Assembly: GCF_008632075.1 (NCBI RefSeq)
Contig: NZ_VWVM01000012.1
Span: forward strand, 66,533 to 130,532
Direction: 5' to 3'
Source: Candidatus Pantoea gossypiicola
Lineage (GTDB): Bacteria > Pseudomonadota > Gammaproteobacteria > Enterobacterales > Enterobacteriaceae
DNA length: 64,000 nt
Every line of letters starts with the position of its first letter. The first letter of the stretch is position 1. Positions 50,462 to 60,252 of this stretch are shown here, piece by piece. Under the pieces are notes generated by a model that saw nothing but the letters and a program-made list of their open reading frames with translations, was not told the DNA's origin and did not search any database. The translations under genes and the position numbers were made by a program.

Positions 50462-50484
50462 CACGGGCCATCTGAGATGGCCCG
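50462..50484. terminator. Stem-loop after corA
   Basis: ACGGGCCATC-tga-GATGGCCCGT, a perfect 10-bp stem, seven bases past the corA stop. The T-run is on the opposite side (AAAAAAG precedes it), so termination may need additional factors. Confidence 0.55.
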
Positions 50485-50552
50485 TTCTGCTGGCTCCCGT
50501 CGCCATTTCTGCGTACTCTGACCCTCCTGTTTTTACAAATAATTAACTTCTT

Positions 50553-51605
50553 ATGGACGCTTTTTCGTTACGCACGCAGTGGACGCTGCTGCTGCTAATC
50601 TCGGTACTACTGGGCGCGGTGCTGCACTACTTTCATGTACCCGCCGCGCTGCTACTGGGACCGATGATTGTGGGTGTGGTGATGGGGCTGTCAGGTGCCA
50701 CACTGCGGATTGATAAACGATTCTTCCTGCTTGCCCAGGCGGTACTGGGTTGCATGATTGCGCAGAGCCTGTCTCCTTCCATTCTGACACCGCTGATTCA
50801 GGAGTGGCCGATCGTGCTGGCGGTGCTGCTGTTGACGCTGGCGGCCAGCGGCCTGTCGGGTTTTCTGCTGGTGCGTTTCAGTCATCTGCCTGGCCCGACC
50901 GGCGCATGGGGCTCGTCACCGGGTGGTGCTTCGGCAATGGTAGCAATGGCGGGGGACTTTGGTGCTGATGTGCGGCTGGTGGCGTTCATGCAGTATTTGC
51001 GGGTGCTGTTTGTCGCCTCGGCGGCCGCGCTGGTCGCGCGCATCGGGCTGGGCGATGAAGCGCACAGCGTTTCGCTACTCTGGTTTCCCGCGCTGAGTTA
51101 TGGCTTTGCAATGACGCTGGTGGTGGTGCTGGCGGGCGCGTGGCTGGGTACTCGACTGCGCATTCCTTCTGGCGCATTACTGCTGCCCGCGCTGGCGGGT
51201 GCGGTACTGAACAGCAGTGAAATCGCAGTGTTACAGGTGCCGGAATGGCTGCTGGCCGTGGCCTATGCGCTGATTGGCTGGAGCGTGGGATTACGTTTTA
51301 CCCGTCCGATTTTCTTGCTGGCACTGCGCACGCTGCCGCAGATGCTGGCCTCAATTTTCGGGCTGATGCTGTTGTGTGGCGGGCTGGCGTGGATACTGAC
51401 ACGCATGCTGGATATCGATCTGATGACGGCCTATCTCGCCACCAGTCCAGGCGGGCTGGATACGGTGGCGATTATTGCTGCGGGAACCCAGGTCAACATG
51501 GCATTTGTGATGGCGATGCAGACGTTGCGTCTCTTTACCATCCTGCTGACCGGCCCGGCTTTAGCGCGCTTTATTTCACGCTATGCGCGGACGGGAACGG
51601 AATGA
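50553..51605 (+). CDS. abrB: AbrB-family inner-membrane protein
   Basis: 350 residues, about ten TM helices in two similar halves, each with an AbrB duplication signature: LPGPTGAWGSSPGGASAMVAMA with VAFMQYLRVLF in the first half and TAYLATSPGGLDTVAIIAAG with MAMQTLRLF in the second. E. coli AbrB (YbgN/DUF family, once thought an ammonia monooxygenase homologue) regulates aidB; its transport role is unproven. In E. coli it is not next to corA; here it replaces yigF/yigG. Its last 30 bp overlap the 3' end of rarD on the other strand. Confidence 0.85.
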   Translation: MDAFSLRTQWTLLLLISVLLGAVLHYFHVPAALLLGPMIVGVVMGLSGATLRIDKRFFLLAQAVLGCMIAQSLSPSILTPLIQEWPIVLAVLLLTLAASGLSGFLLVRFSHLPGPTGAWGSSPGGASAMVAMAGDFGADVRLVAFMQYLRVLFVASAAALVARIGLGDEAHSVSLLWFPALSYGFAMTLVVVLAGAWLGTRLRIPSGALLLPALAGAVLNSSEIAVLQVPEWLLAVAYALIGWSVGLRFTRPIFLLALRTLPQMLASIFGLMLLCGGLAWILTRMLDIDLMTAYLATSPGGLDTVAIIAAGTQVNMAFVMAMQTLRLFTILLTGPALARFISRYARTGTE

Positions 51606-52475
51606 AAATGCCACCGCATCGCAGACAAACACCAGCAACGCCAGCCAGATAAAGCCGAAGGTTACCATCTTGTCTGGCGTGATGGTTTCATCGTAAAACA
51701 CCACCGCCAGCACAAACATCAGCGTCGGGCCGAGATACTGAAAGAAACCGACTGTGGAGAGGCGCAGCCGGCTACAGGCCGCTGCAAACAGCATCAGTGG
51801 AATGGTTGTCACAATGCCCGCTGCAATCAGTTTCAGGTTGAGACTCAGCGGGTTCGCCGATAAATGACTGGTGGCGCTGTCGGCAAAGCCAAACAGATAA
51901 ATGGCTGCCAGCGGAAACAGCCACAGGGTCTCAATGAGCATGCCGCTCTGTGCATCGACCTGGATTTTTTTGCGCATCAGACCATAAACGGCAAAGCTCA
52001 GGGCCAGGCCGAGTGCGATAACCGGCAACGATCCAAACTGCCACAGCTGCACCAGCACGCCGACGGTTGCCAGCAGCACCGCCAGCCATTGCAGACGGCG
52101 GAAACGCTCACGCAAAAACAGCATGCCGAACACCACGTTGATCAGCGGATTAATAAAGTAACCCAGGCTGGCTTCCAGCATATGCTGGTTGTTGACTGCC
52201 CAGATAAACAGCAGCCAGTTGCCGCCAATAGTCAGCGCCGTGATCGCCAGCAACAGCACTTTTTTGGGCTGGCGCAATACGCTGCGAACGCCGGGCCAGC
52301 TGCGGCTCAGGGTAATCAGCAACAGCATAAAGAGTGCCGACCAGATCACCCGGTGCGTCATGATTTCTGTGGCGGGAACCTGTTTGACCAGCTTGAAATA
52401 GGCGGGCGCAATGCCCCAGATAAAGTAGGCGCCCAGTGCAAAGCCAACGCCCTGGCGGGTTTGTTGCGTATCCAT
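51576..52475 (-). CDS. rarD: EamA/DMT transporter RarD
   Basis: 299 residues from MDTQQTRQGVGFALGAYFIWG, matching E. coli; ten TM helices in two EamA repeats. Landmarks: NWLLFIWAVNNQHMLEASLGYFINPL and RLRLSTVGFFQYLGPTLMFVLAV. Putative drug/metabolite exporter linked to chloramphenicol sensitivity by name; substrate unknown. It lies 23 bp after yigI and probably shares its transcript; the 3' end overlaps abrB tail to tail. Confidence 0.93.
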   Translation of the reverse strand: MDTQQTRQGVGFALGAYFIWGIAPAYFKLVKQVPATEIMTHRVIWSALFMLLLITLSRSWPGVRSVLRQPKKVLLLAITALTIGGNWLLFIWAVNNQHMLEASLGYFINPLINVVFGMLFLRERFRRLQWLAVLLATVGVLVQLWQFGSLPVIALGLALSFAVYGLMRKKIQVDAQSGMLIETLWLFPLAAIYLFGFADSATSHLSANPLSLNLKLIAAGIVTTIPLMLFAAACSRLRLSTVGFFQYLGPTLMFVLAVVFYDETITPDKMVTFGFIWLALLVFVCDAVAFSFRSRPRIA

Positions 52476-52498
52476 ATGCGATCCATTCAATGGCGGGG

Positions 52499-52969
52499 TT
52501 AGCCGATAAGATAGGTGGCGGTTGCCGTGGCGATATAGTCGCCCTGTTGATTGTGCAGCTCCACGCGCGCCACGGCGACTTTGTTACCGGCCCGCAGCAG
52601 GCTGCTGGTGGCGGTGAAGCGCTCACCGCGTCCGGGACGCAGATAGTCAACGCGCATATCGATAGTGCCCATACGTGACAAACGCTGGCGCAGATCCGCT
52701 TCGCTGATGCTCTCCTGACGGGTTAACGCATTGCTGACGCAGACCATGCCCGCGGCCACATCAAGGACTGACGCGATAACACCACCGTGCAGAATCTGTT
52801 GCGCCTGGTTGCCCACCAGCATGGTTTTATTATTGAAGCTGATTTCAGCGTAGTCTGCGTCGAGACGCATCAGCTCCAGGCCTAACGCCTGATTAAACGG
52901 CATGTGATAAACAAAAATTTCGCCAACCAGCTGGCGAGCGTCCTGCGGTGTCAGCACGGGTGATGACAT
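52499..52969 (-). CDS. yigI: Hot-dog fold thioesterase YigI
   Basis: 156-residue PaaI-type acyl-CoA thioesterase. The catalytic-site segment [20 protein letters not shown] and the downstream [21 protein letters not shown] strand are conserved, matching E. coli YigI, reported to act on medium-chain acyl-CoA. Divergent from pldA, upstream of rarD. Confidence 0.93.
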   Translation of the reverse strand: MSSPVLTPQDARQLVGEIFVYHMPFNQALGLELMRLDADYAEISFNNKTMLVGNQAQQILHGGVIASVLDVAAGMVCVSNALTRQESISEADLRQRLSRMGTIDMRVDYLRPGRGERFTATSSLLRAGNKVAVARVELHNQQGDYIATATATYLIG

Positions 52970-53163
52970 GATGATGTGTCCTGAAAAAATCGGGCCAGGG
53001 GGCGCGCAACATTAACGAGTTGTGTATTCTATGCCGCCTGCGAGGGGGTTTCCAGTTTAAGAAATCAGCACTCTTGCTCACTGCCATTTGCGTGTAGAAT
53101 GGCCTGCTTTTTACAACACCCTTTTCAGTTATTCTGATACGCAGCTGCTCACCGGAGAATTTT

Positions 53164-54042
53164 ATGCGTAAGCATCGCGCCTTGCTGGCGGCAATGTTGA
53201 TAATTCCTGCGCTGGCGCAGGCAGATGAAGCTCAGATCAAAGAGGTTCATGACGCGCCACAGGTTCAGGGCAGCATCATTGCTAACCTGCTGGAGAAGCA
53301 TGATAATCCGTTTGTTCTCTATCCTTACGAGAACAATTATCTGCTCTACACCTACACCAGCGACCTGAACAAAGAGGCGATCTCCTCCTATAACTGGGGA
53401 GAAAATGCCCGCAAAGATGAAGTGAAATTCCAGCTCAGCCTGGCGTTTCCGCTGTGGCGCGGTATTCTGGGTGATAACTCGGTACTTGCAGCCTCTTACA
53501 CACAGCGCTCCTGGTGGCAGCTGTCGAATCGCGGTGAATCCTCGCCCTTCCGTGAGACCAATTATGAGCCGCAGATTTTCCTTGGCTGGGCCACGGATTA
53601 TTCGCTGGGTGGCTGGACACTGCGGGATGTCGAACTGGGTCTGAATCATGAGTCTAACGGGCGCAGCGATCCCACCTCGCGCAGCTGGAACCGCGTTTAT
53701 GCGCGGCTGATGGCGGAGAACGGGAACTTCCTGGCGGAGATCAAACCCTGGTATCGCATCCCGGACGGGGCGAGTAATGACGACAACCCCGATATCACCA
53801 AATATATGGGTTACTACCGCACCCGGCTCGGCTATAAGCTTGGCGACAGTATCTTCAGCGTAGAGGGCAACTATAACTGGAACAGCGGTTATGGCGGCGC
53901 GACGATGGCCTGGAGCTACCCGATCAGTGAACACGTCCGCTTCTATACGCAGGTGTTCAGCGGCTACGGTGAATCACTAATCGACTACAACCATCGCCAG
54001 ACACGTCTGGGCGTGGGTGTAACGCTTAACGACTTGTTCTAA
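53164..54042 (+). CDS. pldA: Outer-membrane phospholipase A (OMPLA)
   Basis: Calcium-dependent A1/A2 phospholipase that destroys phospholipids misplaced in the outer leaflet. 292 residues with a signal peptide (1-20, cleavage after AQA) and a 12-strand barrel ending in the terminal Phe that OM proteins use for BAM targeting. The active-site His and Ser lie in NHESNGRSDPTSRSWNR, with Asn a dozen residues on. The plasmid-free context recQ-pldA matches E. coli. Confidence 0.97.
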   Translation: MRKHRALLAAMLIIPALAQADEAQIKEVHDAPQVQGSIIANLLEKHDNPFVLYPYENNYLLYTYTSDLNKEAISSYNWGENARKDEVKFQLSLAFPLWRGILGDNSVLAASYTQRSWWQLSNRGESSPFRETNYEPQIFLGWATDYSLGGWTLRDVELGLNHESNGRSDPTSRSWNRVYARLMAENGNFLAEIKPWYRIPDGASNDDNPDITKYMGYYRTRLGYKLGDSIFSVEGNYNWNSGYGGATMAWSYPISEHVRFYTQVFSGYGESLIDYNHRQTRLGVGVTLNDLF

Positions 54043-54066
54043 TCCCTAACGTAAGACAGGAATCGC

Positions 54067-55896
54067 GTGGCAACCTCGGCAGTTCTTAATCAGGAAGCGC
54101 TGGCGCAGCAGGTATTGCAGGATACCTTCGGCTACCAGCAGTTTCGTCCCGGTCAGCAGACGATCATTAATCAGGCGCTGAGCGGGCGCGACTGTCTGGT
54201 GGTGATGCCCACTGGCGGCGGTAAATCGCTCTGTTATCAGATCCCGGCGCTGGTGCGCGAAGGGCTGACACTGGTGGTGTCGCCGCTGATCTCACTGATG
54301 AAAGATCAGGTCGATCAGCTGCTGGCGAACGGCGTGGCGGCAGCCTGTCTCAACTCCACTATGACGCGCGATCAGCAGCAGACGGTGATGGCTGACTGCC
54401 GTACCGGCCGGGTTAAGCTGCTCTATATCGCCCCTGAACGCCTGATGATGGATAACTTCCTGGACAGTCTGGCGCACTGGCAACCGGCGATGCTGGCGGT
54501 GGATGAGGCGCACTGTATTTCACAGTGGGGCCACGATTTCCGTCCGGAATATGGTGCACTCGGGAAGATGCGTCAGCGCTTCCCGGAATTACCGGTCATG
54601 GCATTGACGGCGACTGCGGACGAAACCACCCGCAACGACATCGTTAATCTGCTGCACATGCAGGATCCGCTGATTCAGATCAGCAGCTTTGACCGCCCCA
54701 ATATTCGCTACACGCTGGTGGAAAAATTCAAACCCACCGATCAGCTGCTGCGTTACGTTCAGGATCAGCGCGGCAAGTGCGGCATTATCTACTGCAACAG
54801 CCGGGCGAAGGTGGAAGACACCGCCGCGCGACTGCAAAGCCGTGGATTCAGCGTCGGGGCGTATCATGCCGGCATCGACAGCGAACAGCGTGCCCGCGTG
54901 CAGGAAGCGTTCCAGCGTGACGATCTGCAAATCGTAGTGGCAACCGTGGCTTTTGGTATGGGCATCAACAAGCCCAACGTCCGTTTTGTGGTCCACTTCG
55001 ATATTCCGCGCAACATCGAATCCTATTATCAGGAAACCGGACGAGCCGGACGTGATGGTCTGCCCGCCGAAGCGATGATGCTCTACGATCCAGCCGATAT
55101 GGCCTGGCTGCGTAAATGCCTGGAAGAGAAAGTGCCGGGACCCTTGCAGGATATTGAGCGCCACAAGCTCAATGCCATGGGCGCGTTTGCTGAAGCCCAG
55201 ACATGCCGCCGCCTGGTGCTGCTGAATTACTTTGGTGAAGGTCGCCAGCAGCCGTGCGACAACTGCGATATCTGCCTTGATCCGCCAAAACGGTATGACG
55301 GCCTGGTTGAAGCGCAAAAAGCGCTTTCCGGTATCTATCGCGTGGGCCAGCGGTTCGGCATGGGCTATATCGTTGAGGTGCTGCGCGGGTCCAACAACCA
55401 GCGTATCCGTGAGCAGGGCCATGACAAGCTGCCGGTCTATGGACTGGGCAAAGATCAGAGCCACGAACACTGGGTCAGCGTGTTACGTCAGTTAATCCAT
55501 CTGGGACTGGTGACGCAGAACATCGCTATGCACTCGGCTTTGCAACTGACCGAAGCAGCGCGACCGGTGCTGCGCGGTGAAGTGCCACTGATGCTGGCCG
55601 TGCCGCGTTTAATTACCGCGAAAACAAAGAGCAGCGGTCCGGCGAAGTTTCACGGTGGTAACTACGATCGCAAACTGTTCGCCAAACTGCGTAAGCTGCG
55701 AAAAGCGATCGCCGATGAAGAGAATATTCCGCCTTACGTGGTGTTCAATGACGCCACACTAATAGAGATGGCAGAACAGATGCCGGTCAGCGCGTCCGAG
55801 ATGCTTAGCGTCAACGGCGTGGGTCACCGCAAACTGGAGCGCTTTGGCAAACCCTTCCTGGTGATGATCAAAGAGCATCTTGATGATGAAGAGTAA
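54067..55896 (+). CDS. recQ: ATP-dependent DNA helicase RecQ
   Basis: 3'-5' helicase of the RecF recombination pathway. 609 residues with a GTG start (GACAGGAATC upstream). Motif 0 [10 protein letters not shown], Walker [13 protein letters not shown] (~52), DEAH (~147), the aromatic loop [11 protein letters not shown], motif [14 protein letters not shown], Zn-binding cysteines CRRLV..CDNCDIC (~380-403), a winged helix, and the HRDC domain ([19 protein letters not shown]). Complete. Confidence 0.97.
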   Translation: MATSAVLNQEALAQQVLQDTFGYQQFRPGQQTIINQALSGRDCLVVMPTGGGKSLCYQIPALVREGLTLVVSPLISLMKDQVDQLLANGVAAACLNSTMTRDQQQTVMADCRTGRVKLLYIAPERLMMDNFLDSLAHWQPAMLAVDEAHCISQWGHDFRPEYGALGKMRQRFPELPVMALTATADETTRNDIVNLLHMQDPLIQISSFDRPNIRYTLVEKFKPTDQLLRYVQDQRGKCGIIYCNSRAKVEDTAARLQSRGFSVGAYHAGIDSEQRARVQEAFQRDDLQIVVATVAFGMGINKPNVRFVVHFDIPRNIESYYQETGRAGRDGLPAEAMMLYDPADMAWLRKCLEEKVPGPLQDIERHKLNAMGAFAEAQTCRRLVLLNYFGEGRQQPCDNCDICLDPPKRYDGLVEAQKALSGIYRVGQRFGMGYIVEVLRGSNNQRIREQGHDKLPVYGLGKDQSHEHWVSVLRQLIHLGLVTQNIAMHSALQLTEAARPVLRGEVPLMLAVPRLITAKTKSSGPAKFHGGNYDRKLFAKLRKLRKAIADEENIPPYVVFNDATLIEMAEQMPVSASEMLSVNGVGHRKLERFGKPFLVMIKEHLDDEE

Positions 55897-55908
55897 AGGA
55901 CACTAATC

Positions 55909-56532
55909 ATGCTGATGTTATTCGCAACCGTGGCGCTGGTACATCTGGTGGCGCTGATGAGCCCCGGCCCCGACTTCTTTTTTGTATCACAGACCGCCGC
56001 CAGCCGATCACGCAAGGAGGCGATGATGGGGGTGCTGGGCATTACCCTGGGAATTGTGGTCTGGGCAGGCGTGGCGCTGATGGGCCTGCATCTGATCCTG
56101 GAAAAAATGGCGTGGCTGCATCAGATCATCATGGTTGGCGGTGGCCTCTATCTGCTCTGGATGGGCTGGCAGCTGATGCGCTCGGCGCGTCAGCGTCATA
56201 GGCAGCCGCAGCAGGATGAGCCGGTGGTAGAGCTGCCGAAACGCGGCATGAGCTTTCTCAAGGGCCTGCTGACCAACCTGTCGAATCCTAAAGCGATTAT
56301 CTACTTCGGCAGCGTCTTCTCGCTCTTTGTGGGTGACGATGTTGGCTCAGCAGAGCGCTGGGGTCTGTTCCTGCTGATTGTCGGTGAAACCTTTGCCTGG
56401 TTTACGCTGGTGGCGGCTATCTTTGCGCTGCCGTGGATCCGCGCGAAGTATCAGCGACTGGCGAAGTGGGTGGATGGTATGGCTGGCGTGCTGTTCGCCG
56501 GTTTTGGTATCCACCTGATAATTTCGCGTTAA
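55909..56532 (+). CDS. rhtC: Threonine efflux protein RhtC
   Basis: 207-residue LysE-family exporter with about six TM helices and the signature SPGPDFFFVSQTAASRSRKEAMMGVLGI. It starts 12 bp after recQ. The family exports threonine; substrate by homology. Confidence 0.92.
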   Translation: MLMLFATVALVHLVALMSPGPDFFFVSQTAASRSRKEAMMGVLGITLGIVVWAGVALMGLHLILEKMAWLHQIIMVGGGLYLLWMGWQLMRSARQRHRQPQQDEPVVELPKRGMSFLKGLLTNLSNPKAIIYFGSVFSLFVGDDVGSAERWGLFLLIVGETFAWFTLVAAIFALPWIRAKYQRLAKWVDGMAGVLFAGFGIHLIISR

Positions 56533-56540
56533 GCCCTTAT

Positions 56541-56566
56541 GCCGGAGAGCGCGCTGCGCATCCGGC
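56541..56566. repeat. REP-like hairpin after rhtC
   Basis: GCCGGA..TCCGGC with internal GCGC/GCGC pairing. On the minus strand it begins GCCGGATGCGCAGCGCGC, resembling the enterobacterial REP head. A single copy is seen in this window. Confidence 0.45.
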
Positions 56567-56743
56567 AGTCATTTCACCTCCTGTTACTTCCTCTGAACTT
56601 CATCTGCGTGACGACTGTCACAATCTGTACCCGACGATGCCCCTCTGCTGCAACCGCAGATAAATAGTCACCATTCGTTAATTAATGAAACCATCACCTC
56701 CGGTATGGTCGTGTCGACGGACTATTTTTTCATGGAGAGGATG

Positions 56744-57553
56744 ATGCGAGTAAAACCCCTTTTACTATTGTTTATCGCGGCCTGTATCAGCGCCTGCGCT
56801 TCCCCTGATGCTGCCCAAAATCGCGTTTCTGAAACGGCAGAAGTAGATAGTGTTCCGGCTATCCTTGCGCAGACATTTCCGGCGTCAGAGCAGCCACAGG
56901 GCGAGAGGATTAGCCAGATTTCCGCCGCGTTTCTCGGTACGCCCTACCAGGCGGATACGCTGATCGGCTCGCCTGATACGCCGGAAGCGCTGGTGATCAA
57001 TTTCAATGGGGTGGATTGTTTCACGCTGCTTGATTACGTCCAGGCGCTGAGCCGCAGCCACGACCGCGCCAGCTTTGAGGCGAACCTGATTCGGACCCGC
57101 TACGCTGACGGTGAGGTCAGCTACCTGAAACGCCGACACTTTTTCACCGACTGGTTCGCTGAGAACCCGCGCAATGCCGATGACATAACAAGCACACTCA
57201 CCCCGGATGCGATGACGGTAGTGAAGCAACTGAACCGTCAGGCCAGCGGAAAAGAAAGGCTGCCCGGTCTGGGTGTGATTCCTCGCCGCATTACCTACAT
57301 TCCGGCCCGGGCGATCACACCAAAGGTGCTGAAGCAGATTCAGACTGGCGATTACATCGGAGTTTATACGCCCGCTCAGGGGCTGGATGTCTCGCATGCC
57401 GGGATTGCCGTCCGGCATGATGGGCAATTGTGGTTCAGGAACGCCTCATCACTGGCCGTTAATCGCAGGGTTGTCGATACGCCGTTGAGTGAATATATGC
57501 AGTCTAAACCGGGTATCATTGTGTTACGTGCGGTGCCGCTGACTGCGCCTTAA
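56744..57553 (+). CDS. DUF1460 lipoprotein, amidase/peptidase-like
   Basis: 269 residues from ATG 56744 (GGAGAGG just upstream; in-frame alternatives at 56705, 56732 and 56741). The N-terminus MRVKPLLLLFIAACISACAS is a lipoprotein signal with two possible lipobox cysteines (14 or 18). DUF1460 proteins have an NlpC/P60-like fold; the likely Cys nucleophile is in NFNGVDCFTLLDYV and the His in LDVSHAGIAVRHDG. A periplasmic cell-wall amidase or endopeptidase is plausible; activity is inferred. It is inserted between rhtC and rhtB, which are neighbours in E. coli. Confidence 0.8.
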   Translation: MRVKPLLLLFIAACISACASPDAAQNRVSETAEVDSVPAILAQTFPASEQPQGERISQISAAFLGTPYQADTLIGSPDTPEALVINFNGVDCFTLLDYVQALSRSHDRASFEANLIRTRYADGEVSYLKRRHFFTDWFAENPRNADDITSTLTPDAMTVVKQLNRQASGKERLPGLGVIPRRITYIPARAITPKVLKQIQTGDYIGVYTPAQGLDVSHAGIAVRHDGQLWFRNASSLAVNRRVVDTPLSEYMQSKPGIIVLRAVPLTAP

Positions 57554-57622
57554 TGGTGCCCGGCAAGAAGGGATTAAACAGGGAGTGTTCGCGCCGACCT
57601 CAGTGTGTCGGCGCGTAAAGTC

Positions 57623-58246
57623 TTAAGCGATTTTTCTGGCGCTGGCCAGCAGTGCGCCCACCGCCATAAACAGACCACCGAAAATACGGTTCATTAACTT
57701 CATCTGCTTTGGCCCTTTAATCCAGCCAGCAATGCGCGTTGCCAGCGTGGCGTAGCCAATCATCACGATGATATCGACCACCACGGTCGTCACGCCCAGC
57801 ACCAGATACTGCATAAACAGCGGCTGATGTGGCTGGATAAACTGCGGGAAAAGCGCCGCCAGAAAAACGATACTTTTCGGATTGGTCAGATTAACCAGCA
57901 CGGCACGTTTGAACAGGCGACGGCGCGGCATCGCTTTAGCGACCGCATCCAGATCGATGCCACCCGCCGAGCGCCACTGCTGAATACCCAGCCAGACCAG
58001 ATAGGCCGCACCGGCCCATTTCAGAATTTCAAACGCCAGCAGCGACTGCGAAAACAGTGCGCCCAGCCCGATACCGACCAGCACAATGTGCAATGCCAGG
58101 CCGACCTGCAGGCCAGAGATAGAAGCCACCGTGCCGCGATAGCCGTGGCTGATACCGGTACTCATGGTATTGATTGCGCCGGAACCCGGCGACAGGCTGA
58201 GAATTGTGGTGGTAAGCAGGTAGGTCAGCCACCATTCGATGGTCAT
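57623..58246 (-). CDS. rhtB: Homoserine/homoserine lactone efflux protein RhtB
   Basis: 207-residue LysE-family exporter, six TM helices, signature [30 protein letters not shown] near the N-terminus. Exports homoserine and homoserine lactone in E. coli. Divergent from pldB, with 112 bp between the starts. Confidence 0.93.
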   Translation of the reverse strand: MTIEWWLTYLLTTTILSLSPGSGAINTMSTGISHGYRGTVASISGLQVGLALHIVLVGIGLGALFSQSLLAFEILKWAGAAYLVWLGIQQWRSAGGIDLDAVAKAMPRRRLFKRAVLVNLTNPKSIVFLAALFPQFIQPHQPLFMQYLVLGVTTVVVDIIVMIGYATLATRIAGWIKGPKQMKLMNRIFGGLFMAVGALLASARKIA

Positions 58247-58358
58247 GGGTCAGGCTCTCTTTAGTCGCGAATTTGTGACACAATACGCCAGAAATAAGCG
58301 CGGCGCTACGGCCCGCGCAGGGCGTTCAGGACTCTGTATCCGGTCATCAGGAGGGCGA

Positions 58359-59351
58359 ATGAATCAACACAAAGCCAGCTGGCTGCGACGGGAAAAAGCC
58401 TTTGCTGCCTTCGCCACCGGGCCGCTGCTCGATTTCTGGCACAGTCGTGAGGAGCTTGAGTTTACCGGCGTCGGCAATCTGACGCTGCGTTATGTTCGCT
58501 TCACATCGCCGCAACACAAGCGTGTGATCCTGATTGTGCCGGGACGCATCGAGAGTTACATAAAATATCCTGAGCTGGCGTACGATCTGTTTCACTGCGG
58601 ATTTGATGTGGTGATCCTGGATCATCGCGGTCAGGGGCGCTCCGATCGCCTGCTGGAAGATTCACACCGCGGTCACGTGGCGGAATTTACGCATTACGTG
58701 GACGATCTTGAAACGCTCTACCTGAAAGAGATCGTCAGCGGTCATTATCAGCAGCGCTATGCGCTGGCTCACTCAATGGGTGGCGCAATCTTAACGCTGT
58801 TTCTGGCGCGTCAGCCGCAGGCGTTTCATGCCGTCGCGCTGGTGGCACCGATGTTTGGCATCGCCTTACCGTTGCCCTCTTTTCTGGCTCATCGTATCCT
58901 GGACTGGGCGGAGAAGCGTCCAGCCTTACGCGATGGCTATGCGCTCGGCACCGGACGCTGGCGCGCGCATCCGTTTGGCATTAACCGGCTGACCCATAGC
59001 ACCGAGCGTTACCGGCGTAACCTGCGCTTTTATGCGGACGATCCTGCGATTCGTGTGGGCGGACCGACCTACCATTGGGTACGCGAAGGCATCCATGCGG
59101 GGCGCAACATCATCAGTCAGGTGGATAAGATCACTACGCCGCTGCTGCTGCTACAGGCGAGCGACGATCGGGTGGTCGACAACCGTTCGCAGGATCTGTT
59201 TTGTGCTGCGATGGCTGCGGCGGGTCATCCGTGTGAAGGTAATAAGCCACGGGTGATCGACGGCGCGCGTCACGAGATTCTGTTTGAAAAAGATGAGATG
59301 CGTGCCGAAGCACTCAATGCAGTGGTCGACTTTTTTTCATCGCACCACTGA
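58359..59351 (+). CDS. pldB: Lysophospholipase L2
   Basis: Alpha/beta hydrolase of 330 residues that cleaves lysophospholipids at the inner membrane. Nucleophile elbow ALAHSMGGAI (Ser ~138), LDHRGQGRSDR loop, Asp in LQASDDRVVD, and His in GARHEILFE. The ATG at 58359 has AGGAGGG at 58349-58354; a longer frame from 58239 is rejected. Followed 52 bp later by yigL; the pldB-yigL pair is one transcript in E. coli. Confidence 0.95.
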   Translation: MNQHKASWLRREKAFAAFATGPLLDFWHSREELEFTGVGNLTLRYVRFTSPQHKRVILIVPGRIESYIKYPELAYDLFHCGFDVVILDHRGQGRSDRLLEDSHRGHVAEFTHYVDDLETLYLKEIVSGHYQQRYALAHSMGGAILTLFLARQPQAFHAVALVAPMFGIALPLPSFLAHRILDWAEKRPALRDGYALGTGRWRAHPFGINRLTHSTERYRRNLRFYADDPAIRVGGPTYHWVREGIHAGRNIISQVDKITTPLLLLQASDDRVVDNRSQDLFCAAMAAAGHPCEGNKPRVIDGARHEILFEKDEMRAEALNAVVDFFSSHH

Positions 59352-59403
59352 CGTTATTTATCCGACCGGTAAAAACCGGCAGAACCAGATACCCGAGGTT
59401 TTC

Positions 59404-60204
59404 ATGTATCACATCGTTGCATCCGATCTGGATGGCACGCTGCTTTCTCCCGAACATCGCCTGACCCCTTTTGCACGTGAAACGCTGCAGCAGCTGGTCG
59501 CTAAGGATATTCACTTTGTCTTCGCCACCGGCCGTCATCATATCGATGTCGGACAGATGCGCGACAGCCTGGCGATTCCGGCCTATATGATCACCTCGAA
59601 CGGTGCGCGCGTACACAACGCAGAGGGCGAACTGGTGTTCAGTCATAATCTGGATGAGGATATCGCCAGCGACCTGTTTGGCCTGCAGTATCATCACAGC
59701 GATATTCTGACGCACGTTTACCGCGATGATGAGTGGTTTGTCAGCCGTTCAAGCCCGGCTGAGCAGGACTATTTTCGTGAGTCAGTCTTCAACTATCAGG
59801 TCTACGAGCCAGGTCTGCTACCAACCAGCAACATCAGCAAGGTCTTCTTCACCTGCGAAAACCCCGAGCATCTGATCCCGATGGAGCAGGCGATTGAAGC
59901 GCGCTGGGGCGATCGGGTTAACGTCAGTTTCTCGCTGCCAACCTGTCTGGAGGTCATGGCGGGCGGCGTGTCGAAAGGACATGCACTGGAAGCGGTCGCG
60001 AAAACGCTGGGTCACTCGCTGGAGAGCTGCATTGCCTTTGGCGACGGTATGAATGATGTGGAGATGCTGAGCATGGCGGGCAAGGGCTATATCATGCAGA
60101 ACGCCCATCAGCGCTTAAAAGATACGCTGCCGGAGCTGGATGTGATTGGTTCGAATGCCGATGATGCGGTGCCGCAGACGCTGCGCACGCTCTATCTGGC
60201 TTAA
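59404..60204 (+). CDS. yigL: HAD phosphatase YigL (pyridoxal phosphate / sugar phosphatase)
   Basis: 266 residues from ATG 59404, the E. coli length. Cof-type HAD-IIB: motif I ASDLDGTLLSP (residues 6-16), motif II VFATGRHH, motif III Lys in GGVSKGHAL, motif IV FGDGMNDVEML. In E. coli the sRNA SgrS stabilises a pldB-yigL decay intermediate so that YigL can relieve sugar-phosphate stress; whether the pairing site in pldB is kept here was not determined. Confidence 0.93.
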   Translation: MYHIVASDLDGTLLSPEHRLTPFARETLQQLVAKDIHFVFATGRHHIDVGQMRDSLAIPAYMITSNGARVHNAEGELVFSHNLDEDIASDLFGLQYHHSDILTHVYRDDEWFVSRSSPAEQDYFRESVFNYQVYEPGLLPTSNISKVFFTCENPEHLIPMEQAIEARWGDRVNVSFSLPTCLEVMAGGVSKGHALEAVAKTLGHSLESCIAFGDGMNDVEMLSMAGKGYIMQNAHQRLKDTLPELDVIGSNADDAVPQTLRTLYLA

Positions 60205-60213
60205 GCCGTCAGC

Positions 60214-60247
60214 GTAAACAAGGGCCGGATAGCCGGCCCTTGTTTAC
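60214..60247. terminator. Bidirectional terminator between yigL and glpT
   Basis: Perfect 15-bp inverted repeat, GTAAACAAGGGCCGG with CCGGCCCTTGTTTAC, ATAG loop, in the 48-bp gap between convergent stop codons. A-rich and T-rich arms at the stem base suit both directions. Confidence 0.85.
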
Positions 60248-60252
60248 TACCG

